Below are positions 1-6,718 of a stretch of DNA of 64,000 nucleotides, piece after piece. This stretch comes from Candidatus Cacconaster scatequi. Its GTDB lineage: Bacteria; Bacteroidota; Bacteroidia; Bacteroidales; UBA932. Numbering within the stretch: the stretch's first letter is position 1; each line of letters starts with the position of its first letter. A model generated the notes under the pieces. It did no database searches, was not told the DNA's origin, and saw nothing but the letters and a program-made list of their open reading frames with translations. A program made the translations under genes and the position numbers. The DNA lies in assembly GCA_018065305.1 (NCBI GenBank), contig JAGHTO010000058.1, forward strand, positions 1-64,000, in the 5' to 3' direction.

Positions 1-193
1 AGTTATCGCTGTACGACCTTGCAAATGTACCACTAATATTCAAAATTAACTCTACCTGACGTGATGTTTGATTCTCGTCACAACTTTATCTGGATGGTAA
101 ACGAGGAGTGTCCCTCCGTATTGCGCGCGTTCATTTATGCAGGCGGATGAACCAGTTTCGTTTGAGGAATAAAGATAGAAAGAGTCAGGAACG
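1..193. other. Gene-free left edge with leftward promoter signals
   Basis: No coding sequence of credible length is visible. Two sequences matching the Bacteroidota -7 consensus TAnnTTTG lie on the minus strand (plus-strand CAAATGTA at 22-29 and CAAAATTA at 41-48), pointing to a gene that would begin off the left edge. An imperfect palindrome around 130-151 containing GCAGGCGGATGAA recurs at 1554-1575, on the other side of the ATPase gene. Confidence 0.4.
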
Positions 194-1456
194 TCAGACC
201 TTTTCTTGTATCCACTTGCGGAGCGGGACAACCTCTATTGTATATCCATCCTTTTCTATTGTCTCCTCCTGATTCCATGTGACGATGGAAAGTGAACTGC
301 AATTAAGCTCACCTGCGCATTCGGCAAGGGACTCTACCTCACGTTTGCGGGTCTTTGCAGCACTCATGTCATAGCACACCTGTATCATCCGCTCTATCTT
401 GACTCCCCTGCGGCAGACGAAATCGGTTTCCTTGTCATTGCGTGAGCGGTAATAGAACAGTTCGTACTTCTTGAGGTCATATCCTCTTTTGAGCAGTTCC
501 TGGAAGACCATGTTTTCAAGCAACTTTCCTATGTTCGATGAAAGTTCGAAGGCACGTGCCATTATATAGCCATTGTCCACAACATATGTCTTTCGGTCGG
601 CCTTCTTCATCAGTTTCAGTTTGTTTGAGAAACGCGGCAAATACTGAAATAGATATGTATTTTGAAGATAGCCGGAGAACTTTTGAACAGTAAGGACGCT
701 GGACATACCTAGTTCCTCAGCAAGTGATGTTGCACTGAACGGATTCGTAAAGTTCGAAAAAAGCCAGTCGGCGACATTGTAAAGTTCCTCTACCTTCCGC
801 ACCCTGTAACGGCGGACAATGTCCTTCATGATTATCGCATCGTACAGGGCGGAGAGGTATCCTGATGTAATCTGAGGTGTCTTCGCAATTTCAGGATAGC
901 CTCCTGATTTCATGAACATTTCGAGACGGTTATTGGCTTCTGCCGTCTGTGACGGAGTTTCTGTCTCAACTGGATAGTCAAGATATCCCATATACTCCAT
1001 AGCCGAGAACGGGAACAAACGTATTTCCACATAACGTCCGGAAAGGACGGCCGCAAGGTCATCGGAGAGAAGGTTTGCATTGGAACCTGTGATGACCATA
1101 TTGACTCCGTTCCGGTAGAGTTTTTCGATCCACATCGACCAACCGTCCAAATTCTGGACCTCATCGAGAAGCAGGTATTCATATCCGGGGTACACTTCAC
1201 CAAGAGCTTGCTCCACAGCGTCCTCGGAGAATTTTTCAAGCAGAGCCGCATCATCAAAATTGAGATACGCAAAGTTCTTGTCGGAAAGCATCTGAAGGGC
1301 AAGCACGGACTTTCCCGCTCGCCTCGGTCCGGTTATCAGTTTTATTGGCTTAGAATCCCTGTAAAGAACTGCCTTAGCGTGACTATGCCTTTCTTGATAC
1401 TCGATGGAGAGTAGTTTATCCCTTTCCTCTCTTTGCTTTTTAACGATTGTTTTCAT
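194..1456 (-). CDS. AAA ATPase with DUF4143 domain
   Basis: 420 aa, soluble. A P-loop GPRRAGKS is at residues 43-50 and a Walker B strand YLLLDEVQ at about 94-101, followed by an ITGSN sensor-like motif. This is the arrangement of the archaeal-type ATPase/DUF4143 family. The C-terminal third holds a winged-helix segment and a region with a conserved FYYRSRNDKETDFV-type motif, typical of the DUF4143 PD-(D/E)XK-like domain. Members are widespread, often scattered and strain-variable; their biological role is not established. The gene stands alone, reads leftward, and has its own promoter (1479-1509). It is flanked on both sides by copies of a 22-base imperfect palindrome, which fits an accessory cassette. 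The start at 1456 is an ATG followed by a Lys-rich segment. Confidence 0.85.
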   Translation of the reverse strand: MKTIVKKQREERDKLLSIEYQERHSHAKAVLYRDSKPIKLITGPRRAGKSVLALQMLSDKNFAYLNFDDAALLEKFSEDAVEQALGEVYPGYEYLLLDEVQNLDGWSMWIEKLYRNGVNMVITGSNANLLSDDLAAVLSGRYVEIRLFPFSAMEYMGYLDYPVETETPSQTAEANNRLEMFMKSGGYPEIAKTPQITSGYLSALYDAIIMKDIVRRYRVRKVEELYNVADWLFSNFTNPFSATSLAEELGMSSVLTVQKFSGYLQNTYLFQYLPRFSNKLKLMKKADRKTYVVDNGYIMARAFELSSNIGKLLENMVFQELLKRGYDLKKYELFYYRSRNDKETDFVCRRGVKIERMIQVCYDMSAAKTRKREVESLAECAGELNCSSLSIVTWNQEETIEKDGYTIEVVPLRKWIQEKV

Positions 1457-1478
1457 TCACTTGTCATTGTGTACTGAA

Positions 1479-1509
1479 CAAAATTAGCGTTTTTTATTTA
1501 GTACACAAA
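1479..1509 (-). promoter_or_regulatory. Promoter of the ATPase gene with palindrome over the -33 box
   Basis: On the minus strand TTTG (1509-1506), 19 bases, then TAATTTTG (1486-1479): a full match to the Bacteroidota promoter. A perfect 14-base palindrome CACAAAATTTTGTG at 1504-1517 overlaps the -33 element and could be an operator. Confidence 0.6.
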
Positions 1510-1552
1510 ATTTTGTGAACAAAACTTGCTCCCGGCTGCTATTCTGATTCCT

Positions 1553-1576
1553 ATTCATCCGCGCAGGCGGATGAAT
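1553..1576. repeat. Short palindrome, second copy of the element at 130-151
   Basis: ATTCATCCGC (1553-1562) and GCGGATGAAT (1567-1576) form a perfect 10-bp hairpin with a 4-base loop. The right half, GCAGGCGGATGAA (1563-1575), is identical to 139-151, and the TTCAT start is also shared, so 18 of 22 bases match. The two copies bracket the DUF4143 ATPase gene. Confidence 0.6.
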
Positions 1577-1590
1577 CATAACAGTCACCG

Positions 1591-2145
1591 CTACCTCGCG
1601 AGATAGTCGCAGATTCCTTCAACGTGCAGCATCGTGATTGCTTCCATTCCGCTGAGACTTTGGAGGAAGGAAACGTCAGATAAGTTGGTCATGAATCCAT
1701 TTTCGGTAAGGCAGGCTGCGCAGAGGGTTCTGTTCAACAGGTAAAAGGATTCTTCGAAGTCGATGTCACCATCTGACCAGTCGCTGCGAATCTTTCTTCC
1801 GGAGAGGTTCTTGATGGCGGCTTCGGCAAGGCAGGTGGCGAGGTTGTCGGATTTCGTGTGGCCTTTGGAAGTATAGACGCTCCATCCGGTTGCATTGAAC
1901 CATTTTGAGCCGTTTCCGGCGGCGTTGGCGTGGATGCTGACCAAGATAACGTTCTCCTTGCCGAGTGCGGCACAATGGGAGTTTACGCGGCGTGCCCGCT
2001 CTTTGAGGGGGATGTCTGTTTCTTCCGGAACAAGGAGCTCGGCATCATAGCCCCGGTCCTGAAGATCCAGGACTATTCGTCTTGCGATTTCACGATTGAA
2101 TTTGTATTCGAGGAAGTGGCCGTCCGGATTGCAATTTAGTACCAA
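1591..2145 (-). pseudogene. N-acetylmuramoyl-L-alanine amidase (Amidase_3), 5'-truncated
   Basis: The readable frame gives about 184 aa from a TTG at 2145; no ATG is available upstream in frame. The sequence matches the Amidase_3 peptidoglycan amidase fold from just after its first strand: an EYKFNREIA segment with the second zinc ligand Glu, SIHANAAG with a zinc His, and LTENGFMTN with the catalytic Glu. The usual beginning of the family (hydrophobic strand followed by a GHG motif carrying the first zinc His) is absent. In its place the reading frame runs into the tRNA-Asp terminator. The enzyme would therefore lack a metal ligand. No promoter is visible other than that of the tRNA. I read it as a remnant, perhaps of a prophage or integrated element once inserted at the 3' end of tRNA-Asp. 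A shortened but active variant is a less likely alternative. Confidence 0.65.
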
Positions 2146-2166
2146 AAGGTGAACATTCTTAATGCG

Positions 2167-2198
2167 AAAATGCCCCTCAGATATCTGAGAGGCATTTT
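2167..2198 (-). terminator. Terminator of tRNA-Asp
   Basis: AAAATGCC (2167-2174) pairs with GGCATTTT (2191-2198) around a self-complementary 14-base core CTCAGATATCTGAG (2176-2189), interrupted only by one C/A mismatch. On the minus strand it lies five bases beyond the tRNA and ends in a T run. Confidence 0.7.
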
Positions 2199-2202
2199 AG
2201 AG

Positions 2203-2277
2203 CGGTGCGGACGAGGCTCGAACTCGCGACCTCCGGCGTGACAGGCCGGCATTCTAACCAAGCTGAACTACCGCACC
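2203..2277 (-). tRNA. tRNA-Asp (GTC)
   Basis: 75 bases on the minus strand. Acceptor arms GGTGCGG and CCGCACC pair perfectly, the D-arm region is GTTCAGCTTGGTTAGAAT, the anticodon stem CCGGC/GCCGG encloses a loop with GTC, and the T arm contains GTTCGAG. The discriminator base is G and no CCA is encoded. Confidence 0.95.
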
Positions 2278-2294
2278 ATTCCGTTTTGGGATTG

Positions 2295-2325
2295 CAAATA
2301 TATGCAGTTTTTTCTTCTATGCAAA
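2295..2325 (-). promoter_or_regulatory. Promoter of tRNA-Asp
   Basis: Minus strand TTTG (2325-2322), 19 bases, TATATTTG (2302-2295): a full consensus match placed 17 bases before the mature tRNA start. Confidence 0.7.
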
Positions 2326-2333
2326 ATAATTTT

Positions 2334-2873
2334 TCACCTTTTTGCAAAAAAAGTAAAATGGACGTTCCCGTACTTTTTCTCCTTGACAAAACAGGGATGC
2401 TCCTTGAAGCAGTAATCCGCCGGATGCTCAAGAATGAGCACTCCCCCATCAGCCAGCACGGAGCCGTCCAGAACTTTGTCGGGTATCGTGTCAAGCCCCT
2501 CTATCGCATAGGGAGGGTCCGCAAAAACCACGTCGAACCGGCGATGGCATATAGGCAGGAAATCGAACACGTTGTGATGGACCACCTGCACGGAGCCGGC
2601 GATGCCAAGGGCTGCGGCCGTCTTCTTGATGAACCCGGCGTTGGCGGCATTCATCTCAATCGCTATGATATCCTTGCTGCCTCTTGATGCAAACTCGAAA
2701 GATATGCTGCCGGTGCCTGAAAACAAATCCAGCAGGGATGACTGCTCGAAATCAATCTCATTGACAAGAACATTGAAAAGCCCCTCCTTCGCAAAATCGG
2801 TGGTGGGTCTTGCCTTGTATCCTGCAGGAGGCATAATGCTTCTGCCTTTCAAAAAGCCTCCGATAATCCTCAC
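2334..2873 (-). CDS. rsmD: 16S rRNA (guanine(966)-N2)-methyltransferase RsmD
   Basis: 179 aa, usual length. Opens with MRIIGGFLKGR, then the SAM-binding motif LLDLFSGTG (about 47-55) and the catalytic DPPY motif at 119-122, diagnostic for N2-guanine methyltransferases of this family. It methylates G966 of 16S rRNA during 30S assembly. The start is a GTG at 2873 that overlaps the TGA of the upstream DUF3822 gene (GTGA), so the two are probably translationally coupled. This DUF3822-rsmD order is common in Bacteroidales. Confidence 0.93.
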   Translation of the reverse strand: MRIIGGFLKGRSIMPPAGYKARPTTDFAKEGLFNVLVNEIDFEQSSLLDLFSGTGSISFEFASRGSKDIIAIEMNAANAGFIKKTAAALGIAGSVQVVHHNVFDFLPICHRRFDVVFADPPYAIEGLDTIPDKVLDGSVLADGGVLILEHPADYCFKEHPCFVKEKKYGNVHFTFFAKR

Positions 2874-3328
2874 GACACAACCTCCACTCCTTTGAAAAGA
2901 CGTCCGGCTGGAGAGGAAATGTCCAGCAGGTCCTTCCCGAAAATATTCAGCACGACCGATTGCGGCTTGAGCCCGAACTGTTCCATGCAGGACACCACAT
3001 AGTACAGAGCCGTCGCTGAATCGTCGGCACGGAAGGAATTCACAATCTTCAGCTCCTTACCTACGGCAATCATGACATCCACCATCCCGTCCCCGGGTGC
3101 ATATACCAGAACTTTGTTGTAATATGAAATTCCGTTCAGGGATGCTATCTCCCTTGTCATCATAGAGGCTTTGGCCTCATCCCCATAGTAAACAAGAACT
3201 GCCCTGTATTGAGGCAGTTCCTTATATCTGACCGGATAATCTTCATTCAACAGGACAACGCTTGAGAGATACTCCGCAGCGGAGTCTTCCTTGAAGAAGC
3301 CGGAAGGTACCAGAGTAAACCCGAACAC
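2870..3328 (-). CDS. DUF3822 family protein, short form
   Basis: 152 aa. The sequence resembles DUF3822 (FTLVPSGFFKEDSAAEYL near the N-terminus, a VNSF strand, and a C-terminal segment with MEQFGLKPQSVVLNIFGK). Family members are usually about 250-280 aa, so the first part of the common fold seems to be missing or eroded here. The start is a GTG in the context TAGTG, overlapping the stop of the upstream gene by one base. Function is unknown; its steady linkage to rsmD suggests a link to ribosome or cell physiology, but this is inference. Confidence 0.7.
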   Translation of the reverse strand: MFGFTLVPSGFFKEDSAAEYLSSVVLLNEDYPVRYKELPQYRAVLVYYGDEAKASMMTREIASLNGISYYNKVLVYAPGDGMVDVMIAVGKELKIVNSFRADDSATALYYVVSCMEQFGLKPQSVVLNIFGKDLLDISSPAGRLFKGVEVVS

Positions 3329-4011
3329 TACTCCCAGTTACCCGCGTTGTTGTTAGGATTCTCGACACTTCCCACCATCAGACCGGGATAGCGGTCAGTA
3401 TCAGTCATCTCTGCATTCAGATTGACGATAAGCTGGTTGTCCATTCCTTTCAGAAGAGAGTTGTACGGCATCTTGGCTTCGAAAAGAGGCACCTGAACAC
3501 CGGAAACGGTCTTGATGACGGAATCAAAGAGAACCTTGTCACCTTCTGAGAACGGAATGACATCTATCTTGTTGATGTCAAAATCATTGCGGCCGACAAG
3601 GATGGTCTCGCGAGTGGGAACTTCGCTTTCGATGGTGAAAACAAGATTCTTCTCACCCTTCTGATACATATCGTACAACTGGGCATTGGTTATACCCCTC
3701 TTCGCCTTCTTGATTTTTTCGGTATTGGCAACAGCAGCAGAGTCATCGGGAGAACCTATCTGGAGGTCTACCTTCATTTTGCCGTTCAGATAGAAATCCT
3801 TGAGAGAATCGGGATCGGAGGTGAAGTGGTTGTAAACACTCTTGAATGCAACCTCAAGATCGCGGATATCCTTCAGTTGCTGGACCGCAACAACCTTGCG
3901 GGCATCCCTTTCCTTGTCAAACTTTACGGGTTTGCTGATACTTGAGTAAACGAGGAACACCAGACCTATTATTGCAATAGGTAACAGGACGATGGTAAAT
4001 AGTTTTTTCAT
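3328..4011 (-). CDS. Conserved single-pass membrane protein, unknown function
   Basis: 227 aa. An N-terminal hydrophobic segment (about residues 4-23) acts as signal anchor; the rest is polar and probably periplasmic, with Lys-rich stretches at 35-45 and 100-110. I do not recognise a named domain. It heads a three-gene operon with DUF3822 and rsmD (one-base TAGTG overlap). A consensus -7 box on the minus strand lies about 55 bases upstream. The conserved linkage suggests a Bacteroidales-specific envelope protein. Confidence 0.75.
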   Translation of the reverse strand: MKKLFTIVLLPIAIIGLVFLVYSSISKPVKFDKERDARKVVAVQQLKDIRDLEVAFKSVYNHFTSDPDSLKDFYLNGKMKVDLQIGSPDDSAAVANTEKIKKAKRGITNAQLYDMYQKGEKNLVFTIESEVPTRETILVGRNDFDINKIDVIPFSEGDKVLFDSVIKTVSGVQVPLFEAKMPYNSLLKGMDNQLIVNLNAEMTDTDRYPGLMVGSVENPNNNAGNWE

Positions 4012-4066
4012 ATTTCAATATTGTTATTTTGTTCGAAACAAGGTCAAATTGCACCTATCTGACTTA

Positions 4067-4098
4067 CAAAGTTAAAAATAATATTTAGTCCTTGCAAT
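4067..4098 (-). promoter_or_regulatory. Promoter of the membrane protein-DUF3822-rsmD operon
   Basis: Minus strand ATTG (4098-4095), 20 bases, TAACTTTG (4074-4067). It is divergent from the -7 box at 4105-4112. Confidence 0.5.
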
Positions 4099-4104
4099 AT
4101 TTTT

Positions 4105-4112
4105 TATTTTTG
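4105..4112 (+). promoter_or_regulatory. -7 box for the DHH phosphoesterase operon
   Basis: TATTTTTG, an exact TAnnTTTG match 27 bases before the ATG at 4140. No good -33 element is seen. Confidence 0.45.
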
Positions 4113-4139
4113 CAACCGATAATTTTACAGCATACGGCA

Positions 4140-5171
4140 ATGAAGGTTGACTCGACCAATTTCGAAAGAGTGATAGAATCCGCAGACAGAATCGCAATTC
4201 TGGGGCACGTCAATCCCGACGGTGATTCGGTAGGCTGCACAACCGCGCTTTTCCATTTCCTCAATCATCTCGGCAAGCGCCCCGCAATGATGTTGCCGGG
4301 CTCCTACCCGGTCAATCTGCGGTTTCTGGACAATGCCAGTGATCCACGGAGCCGGATAATCATAGACACCGACGACCACGAAAAAGCCTGCGATGCAATC
4401 AGAAATGCGGATGCGATAATCTGTCTTGATATGAGGTCCCTCTCACGGACAGGCGGGCTGGAAAGTGAAATCGAAGCATCAAGCGCTGTCAAAATCCTGA
4501 TTGACCACCATCTCAACCCCGCATCGGAACAGTTCGACTTCGTCTATTCAATGACGGAGATATCCTCCGCCTGCGAACTGCTGTTCTGGATTCTGATGAA
4601 CCTCTCATATATTTCGGGCAATGTCAGAAAACTGCAGATGAATGTAGCCCGCTCCCTTTACACGGGAATGATGACGGACACCAACAATTTTGCAAATTCG
4701 GTATTCCCCTCCACTTTTGAGATGGCCTCCCTGCTGATAGCAAGGGGCGTTGACAAGGACCGTCTGCAGTCCAGCGTCCTGAGCAGTTTCAGTTACCATA
4801 GGATGAAGCTGATGGGGCATCTCCTGAAAGACAGGATGCATATCGTAAAGGGGACTTTTGCCGCATATATGATTTTGTCGGAGAAGGATAAAAGGAGGTA
4901 TCGCTACAGGCAGGGCGACAACGAAGGCTTCGTAAACCTGCCCCTTCAGATCAGGAGCGTAAAGTTGAGCGCTCTTTTCACGGAGGACTTCACAACCGGA
5001 CAGATAAGAGTCTCCCTGCGTTCAAAAGGAAATGTCGATGTAAATGCCTTTGCAAAGGAGTATTTCAACGGAGGCGGTCACAAAAACGCGGCGGGCGGAA
5101 GATTGTCGATACCCCTGGAAGAATTGCCGGCATATTTCGAAGCGTCGCTAAAAAAATTTTTCAAGGCATAG
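4140..5171 (+). CDS. DHH/DHHA1 phosphoesterase, NrnA-like
   Basis: 343 aa from the ATG at 4140; upstream in-frame residues are hydrophobic filler over the promoter, so I reject the longer frame. HVNPDGD (23-29) and DHH (122-124) are the DHH metal-binding motifs. The C-terminal DHHA1 domain carries NGGGHKNAAGG. The family hydrolyses nanoRNA (2-5 nt oligoribonucleotides), pAp or cyclic dinucleotide products. The exact substrate cannot be told from sequence. Cytoplasmic. It is first in a plus-strand cluster followed by two FKBP lipoproteins, although the 36-base gap contains another promoter. Confidence 0.88.
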   Translation: MKVDSTNFERVIESADRIAILGHVNPDGDSVGCTTALFHFLNHLGKRPAMMLPGSYPVNLRFLDNASDPRSRIIIDTDDHEKACDAIRNADAIICLDMRSLSRTGGLESEIEASSAVKILIDHHLNPASEQFDFVYSMTEISSACELLFWILMNLSYISGNVRKLQMNVARSLYTGMMTDTNNFANSVFPSTFEMASLLIARGVDKDRLQSSVLSSFSYHRMKLMGHLLKDRMHIVKGTFAAYMILSEKDKRRYRYRQGDNEGFVNLPLQIRSVKLSALFTEDFTTGQIRVSLRSKGNVDVNAFAKEYFNGGGHKNAAGGRLSIPLEELPAYFEASLKKFFKA

Positions 5172-5180
5172 GTTTTGTTG

Positions 5181-5188
5181 TATCTTTG
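5181..5188 (+). promoter_or_regulatory. -7 box for the first FKBP gene
   Basis: TATCTTTG, an exact consensus match ending 19 bases before the ATG at 5208. Confidence 0.45.
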
Positions 5189-5207
5189 CACCTGAAGTGT
5201 TTTGCTG

Positions 5208-5684
5208 ATGGTCAAGCGTTTATTTCTCATAGTGTCAATTGCGGTGCTGGCGGTTTCCTGCGAATCGGAGTACCAGACCACTCTGGTCGATCAGGAAAAC
5301 TTCATAGACAAGTATATAGCTTCCCAGTTCGCGGACAACACCGTCATACGCAACGAAGGTGTGAACAGGGTTATAATCAAGGAAGGCAGCGGACCCACAA
5401 TAGAAAAAGGGGATCAGGTGAGTTTTTATTATGTAGGGTATGTCCTGACTGCTCAGGGGCCATCCATGATCTTCACCGCTGACGAGACAACCGTGACAAT
5501 AGGGGAAGGCGACTTGATAAAAGGCCTTGACATCGGACTTGTCGGTGCCCGAAAAGGTGAGGAATCCTGCCTGATATTCACCGCAGATTACGGATATGGC
5601 AAAAATTCCGTGAATATTGTTCCTGAAACTTCGGCACTTTTTTTCCAGACCGTTGTCAAGTACGTTCAGAAAAACAAGAATTGA
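5208..5684 (+). CDS. FKBP-type peptidyl-prolyl isomerase lipoprotein
   Basis: 158 aa from the ATG at 5208. A signal peptide ends in a lipobox, VLAVSC, so the mature protein is a lipoprotein. One FKBP domain follows (about 50-155): a VSFYYVGYVL strand, LIKGLDIGLVGARKGEE matching the central FKBP helix and turn, and TADYGYG matching the conserved YGYG. The usual Phe-Asp pair of the active site (FDxS) is not evident, so isomerase activity may be weak and a chaperone role is possible. It stands 4 bases before the second FKBP gene and is probably cotranscribed with it. Confidence 0.85.
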   Translation: MVKRLFLIVSIAVLAVSCESEYQTTLVDQENFIDKYIASQFADNTVIRNEGVNRVIIKEGSGPTIEKGDQVSFYYVGYVLTAQGPSMIFTADETTVTIGEGDLIKGLDIGLVGARKGEESCLIFTADYGYGKNSVNIVPETSALFFQTVVKYVQKNKN

Positions 5685-5688
5685 AGAG

Positions 5689-6708
5689 ATGAAAAGAACG
5701 ACAGCAATACTGATTTCCGCTTGTGTGGCGATGATTGTCTTCTCCTGTGCGCGGGATGCCGAAGAACAATCCCCCATTACATACAAGAGGGTGATGACAT
5801 CCTGGGTCAAGACACATTATCCTGAAAGAATATCCGACACCACAGCGTCGGGAACATACATCCTTGAAGAGATACCGGGAACCGGAGAGAAACCTATGGA
5901 CTCCTCGTTCGTGTTCGTCCATTACACCAAATATTATCTGGATGGCAATATTAATAGCAGCAACCGTGAGGAAATCGCACGACAGCTGATGCAGTACAAT
6001 GAATCCGATTATTACGGCTCTGCTATCTGGCAACTTGGAAAGGGCTTTATCCCCGTCGGCGTTGAAGAGGTTCTGAAAGAGATGCGGGCCGGCGGCTCAG
6101 TGAAGATTGCCCTCCCCCTCTCCGCCTCCACCGTCGACTCCCTCAAGTACAATCTCTTCTCCGAACGCGAGGACGATGACAATTATCTCTATACATTATC
6201 TCTTGACAGGATAGAGCAGGATATCACAAGTTTCGGGGAAAAGACAATGGAGGCCTACAGAGATTCCCTGTTCCCCGGACTGGAGCCGATGAAAGCCGGC
6301 TTTTATTTCAAGAAACTGCTTGAGACAGTCACAGAAGAAGATGGAAACGATACTGATACCATCGCTGACAAAAGTTCGGTATATGTCCGGTATGTCGCCC
6401 GTCGCCTCTTTGACAACAAAGTATTCGACACAAATATCCAGGACACGGCGAAGAAATACGGCCTGTATGTTTCCGGCAAACAATACAGTCCCCTGTCCAT
6501 CACATTCTACAGAGACTCTTCCACGATGGCAAGCGAGAATTCCATGGTAGCGGGATTCACATATGCGGTCAACCGGATGAAATACAATGAAGCCGCGGTG
6601 ACCTTCTTCGATTCCGACCACGGATATGGCGATAAGGGAAGCGGAACTTCCGTCCCGGAATACGCGCCCCTCTGCTTCACCATCTGGACTGGCAAGAATA
6701 ACGAATAA
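5689..6708 (+). CDS. Tandem FKBP-like lipoprotein
   Basis: 339 aa from the ATG at 5689, preceded by GAAGAG. Signal peptide with lipobox IVFSC. Two FKBP-like domains: the first at about 55-180 (FVFVHYTKYYLDG, a long insertion, then GKGFIPVGVEEVLKEMRAG), the second at about 225-335 (VYVRYVARRLFDNKVFDTN, AGFTYAVNRMKYNEAAVTFF, HGYGDKG). Key FKBP active-site residues are only partly kept, and both domains carry insertions, so this may be a folding or scaffold factor more than a fast isomerase. It sits between another FKBP lipoprotein and two DUF3857 proteins in one operon. Confidence 0.8.
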   Translation: MKRTTAILISACVAMIVFSCARDAEEQSPITYKRVMTSWVKTHYPERISDTTASGTYILEEIPGTGEKPMDSSFVFVHYTKYYLDGNINSSNREEIARQLMQYNESDYYGSAIWQLGKGFIPVGVEEVLKEMRAGGSVKIALPLSASTVDSLKYNLFSEREDDDNYLYTLSLDRIEQDITSFGEKTMEAYRDSLFPGLEPMKAGFYFKKLLETVTEEDGNDTDTIADKSSVYVRYVARRLFDNKVFDTNIQDTAKKYGLYVSGKQYSPLSITFYRDSSTMASENSMVAGFTYAVNRMKYNEAAVTFFDSDHGYGDKGSGTSVPEYAPLCFTIWTGKNNE

Positions 6709-6718
6709 TTCTTCATAA

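Noticed and set aside
1..2200. Second att copy for an element at tRNA-Asp
   Set aside because: No repeat of the tRNA 3' end was found to the left of the gene in this window.
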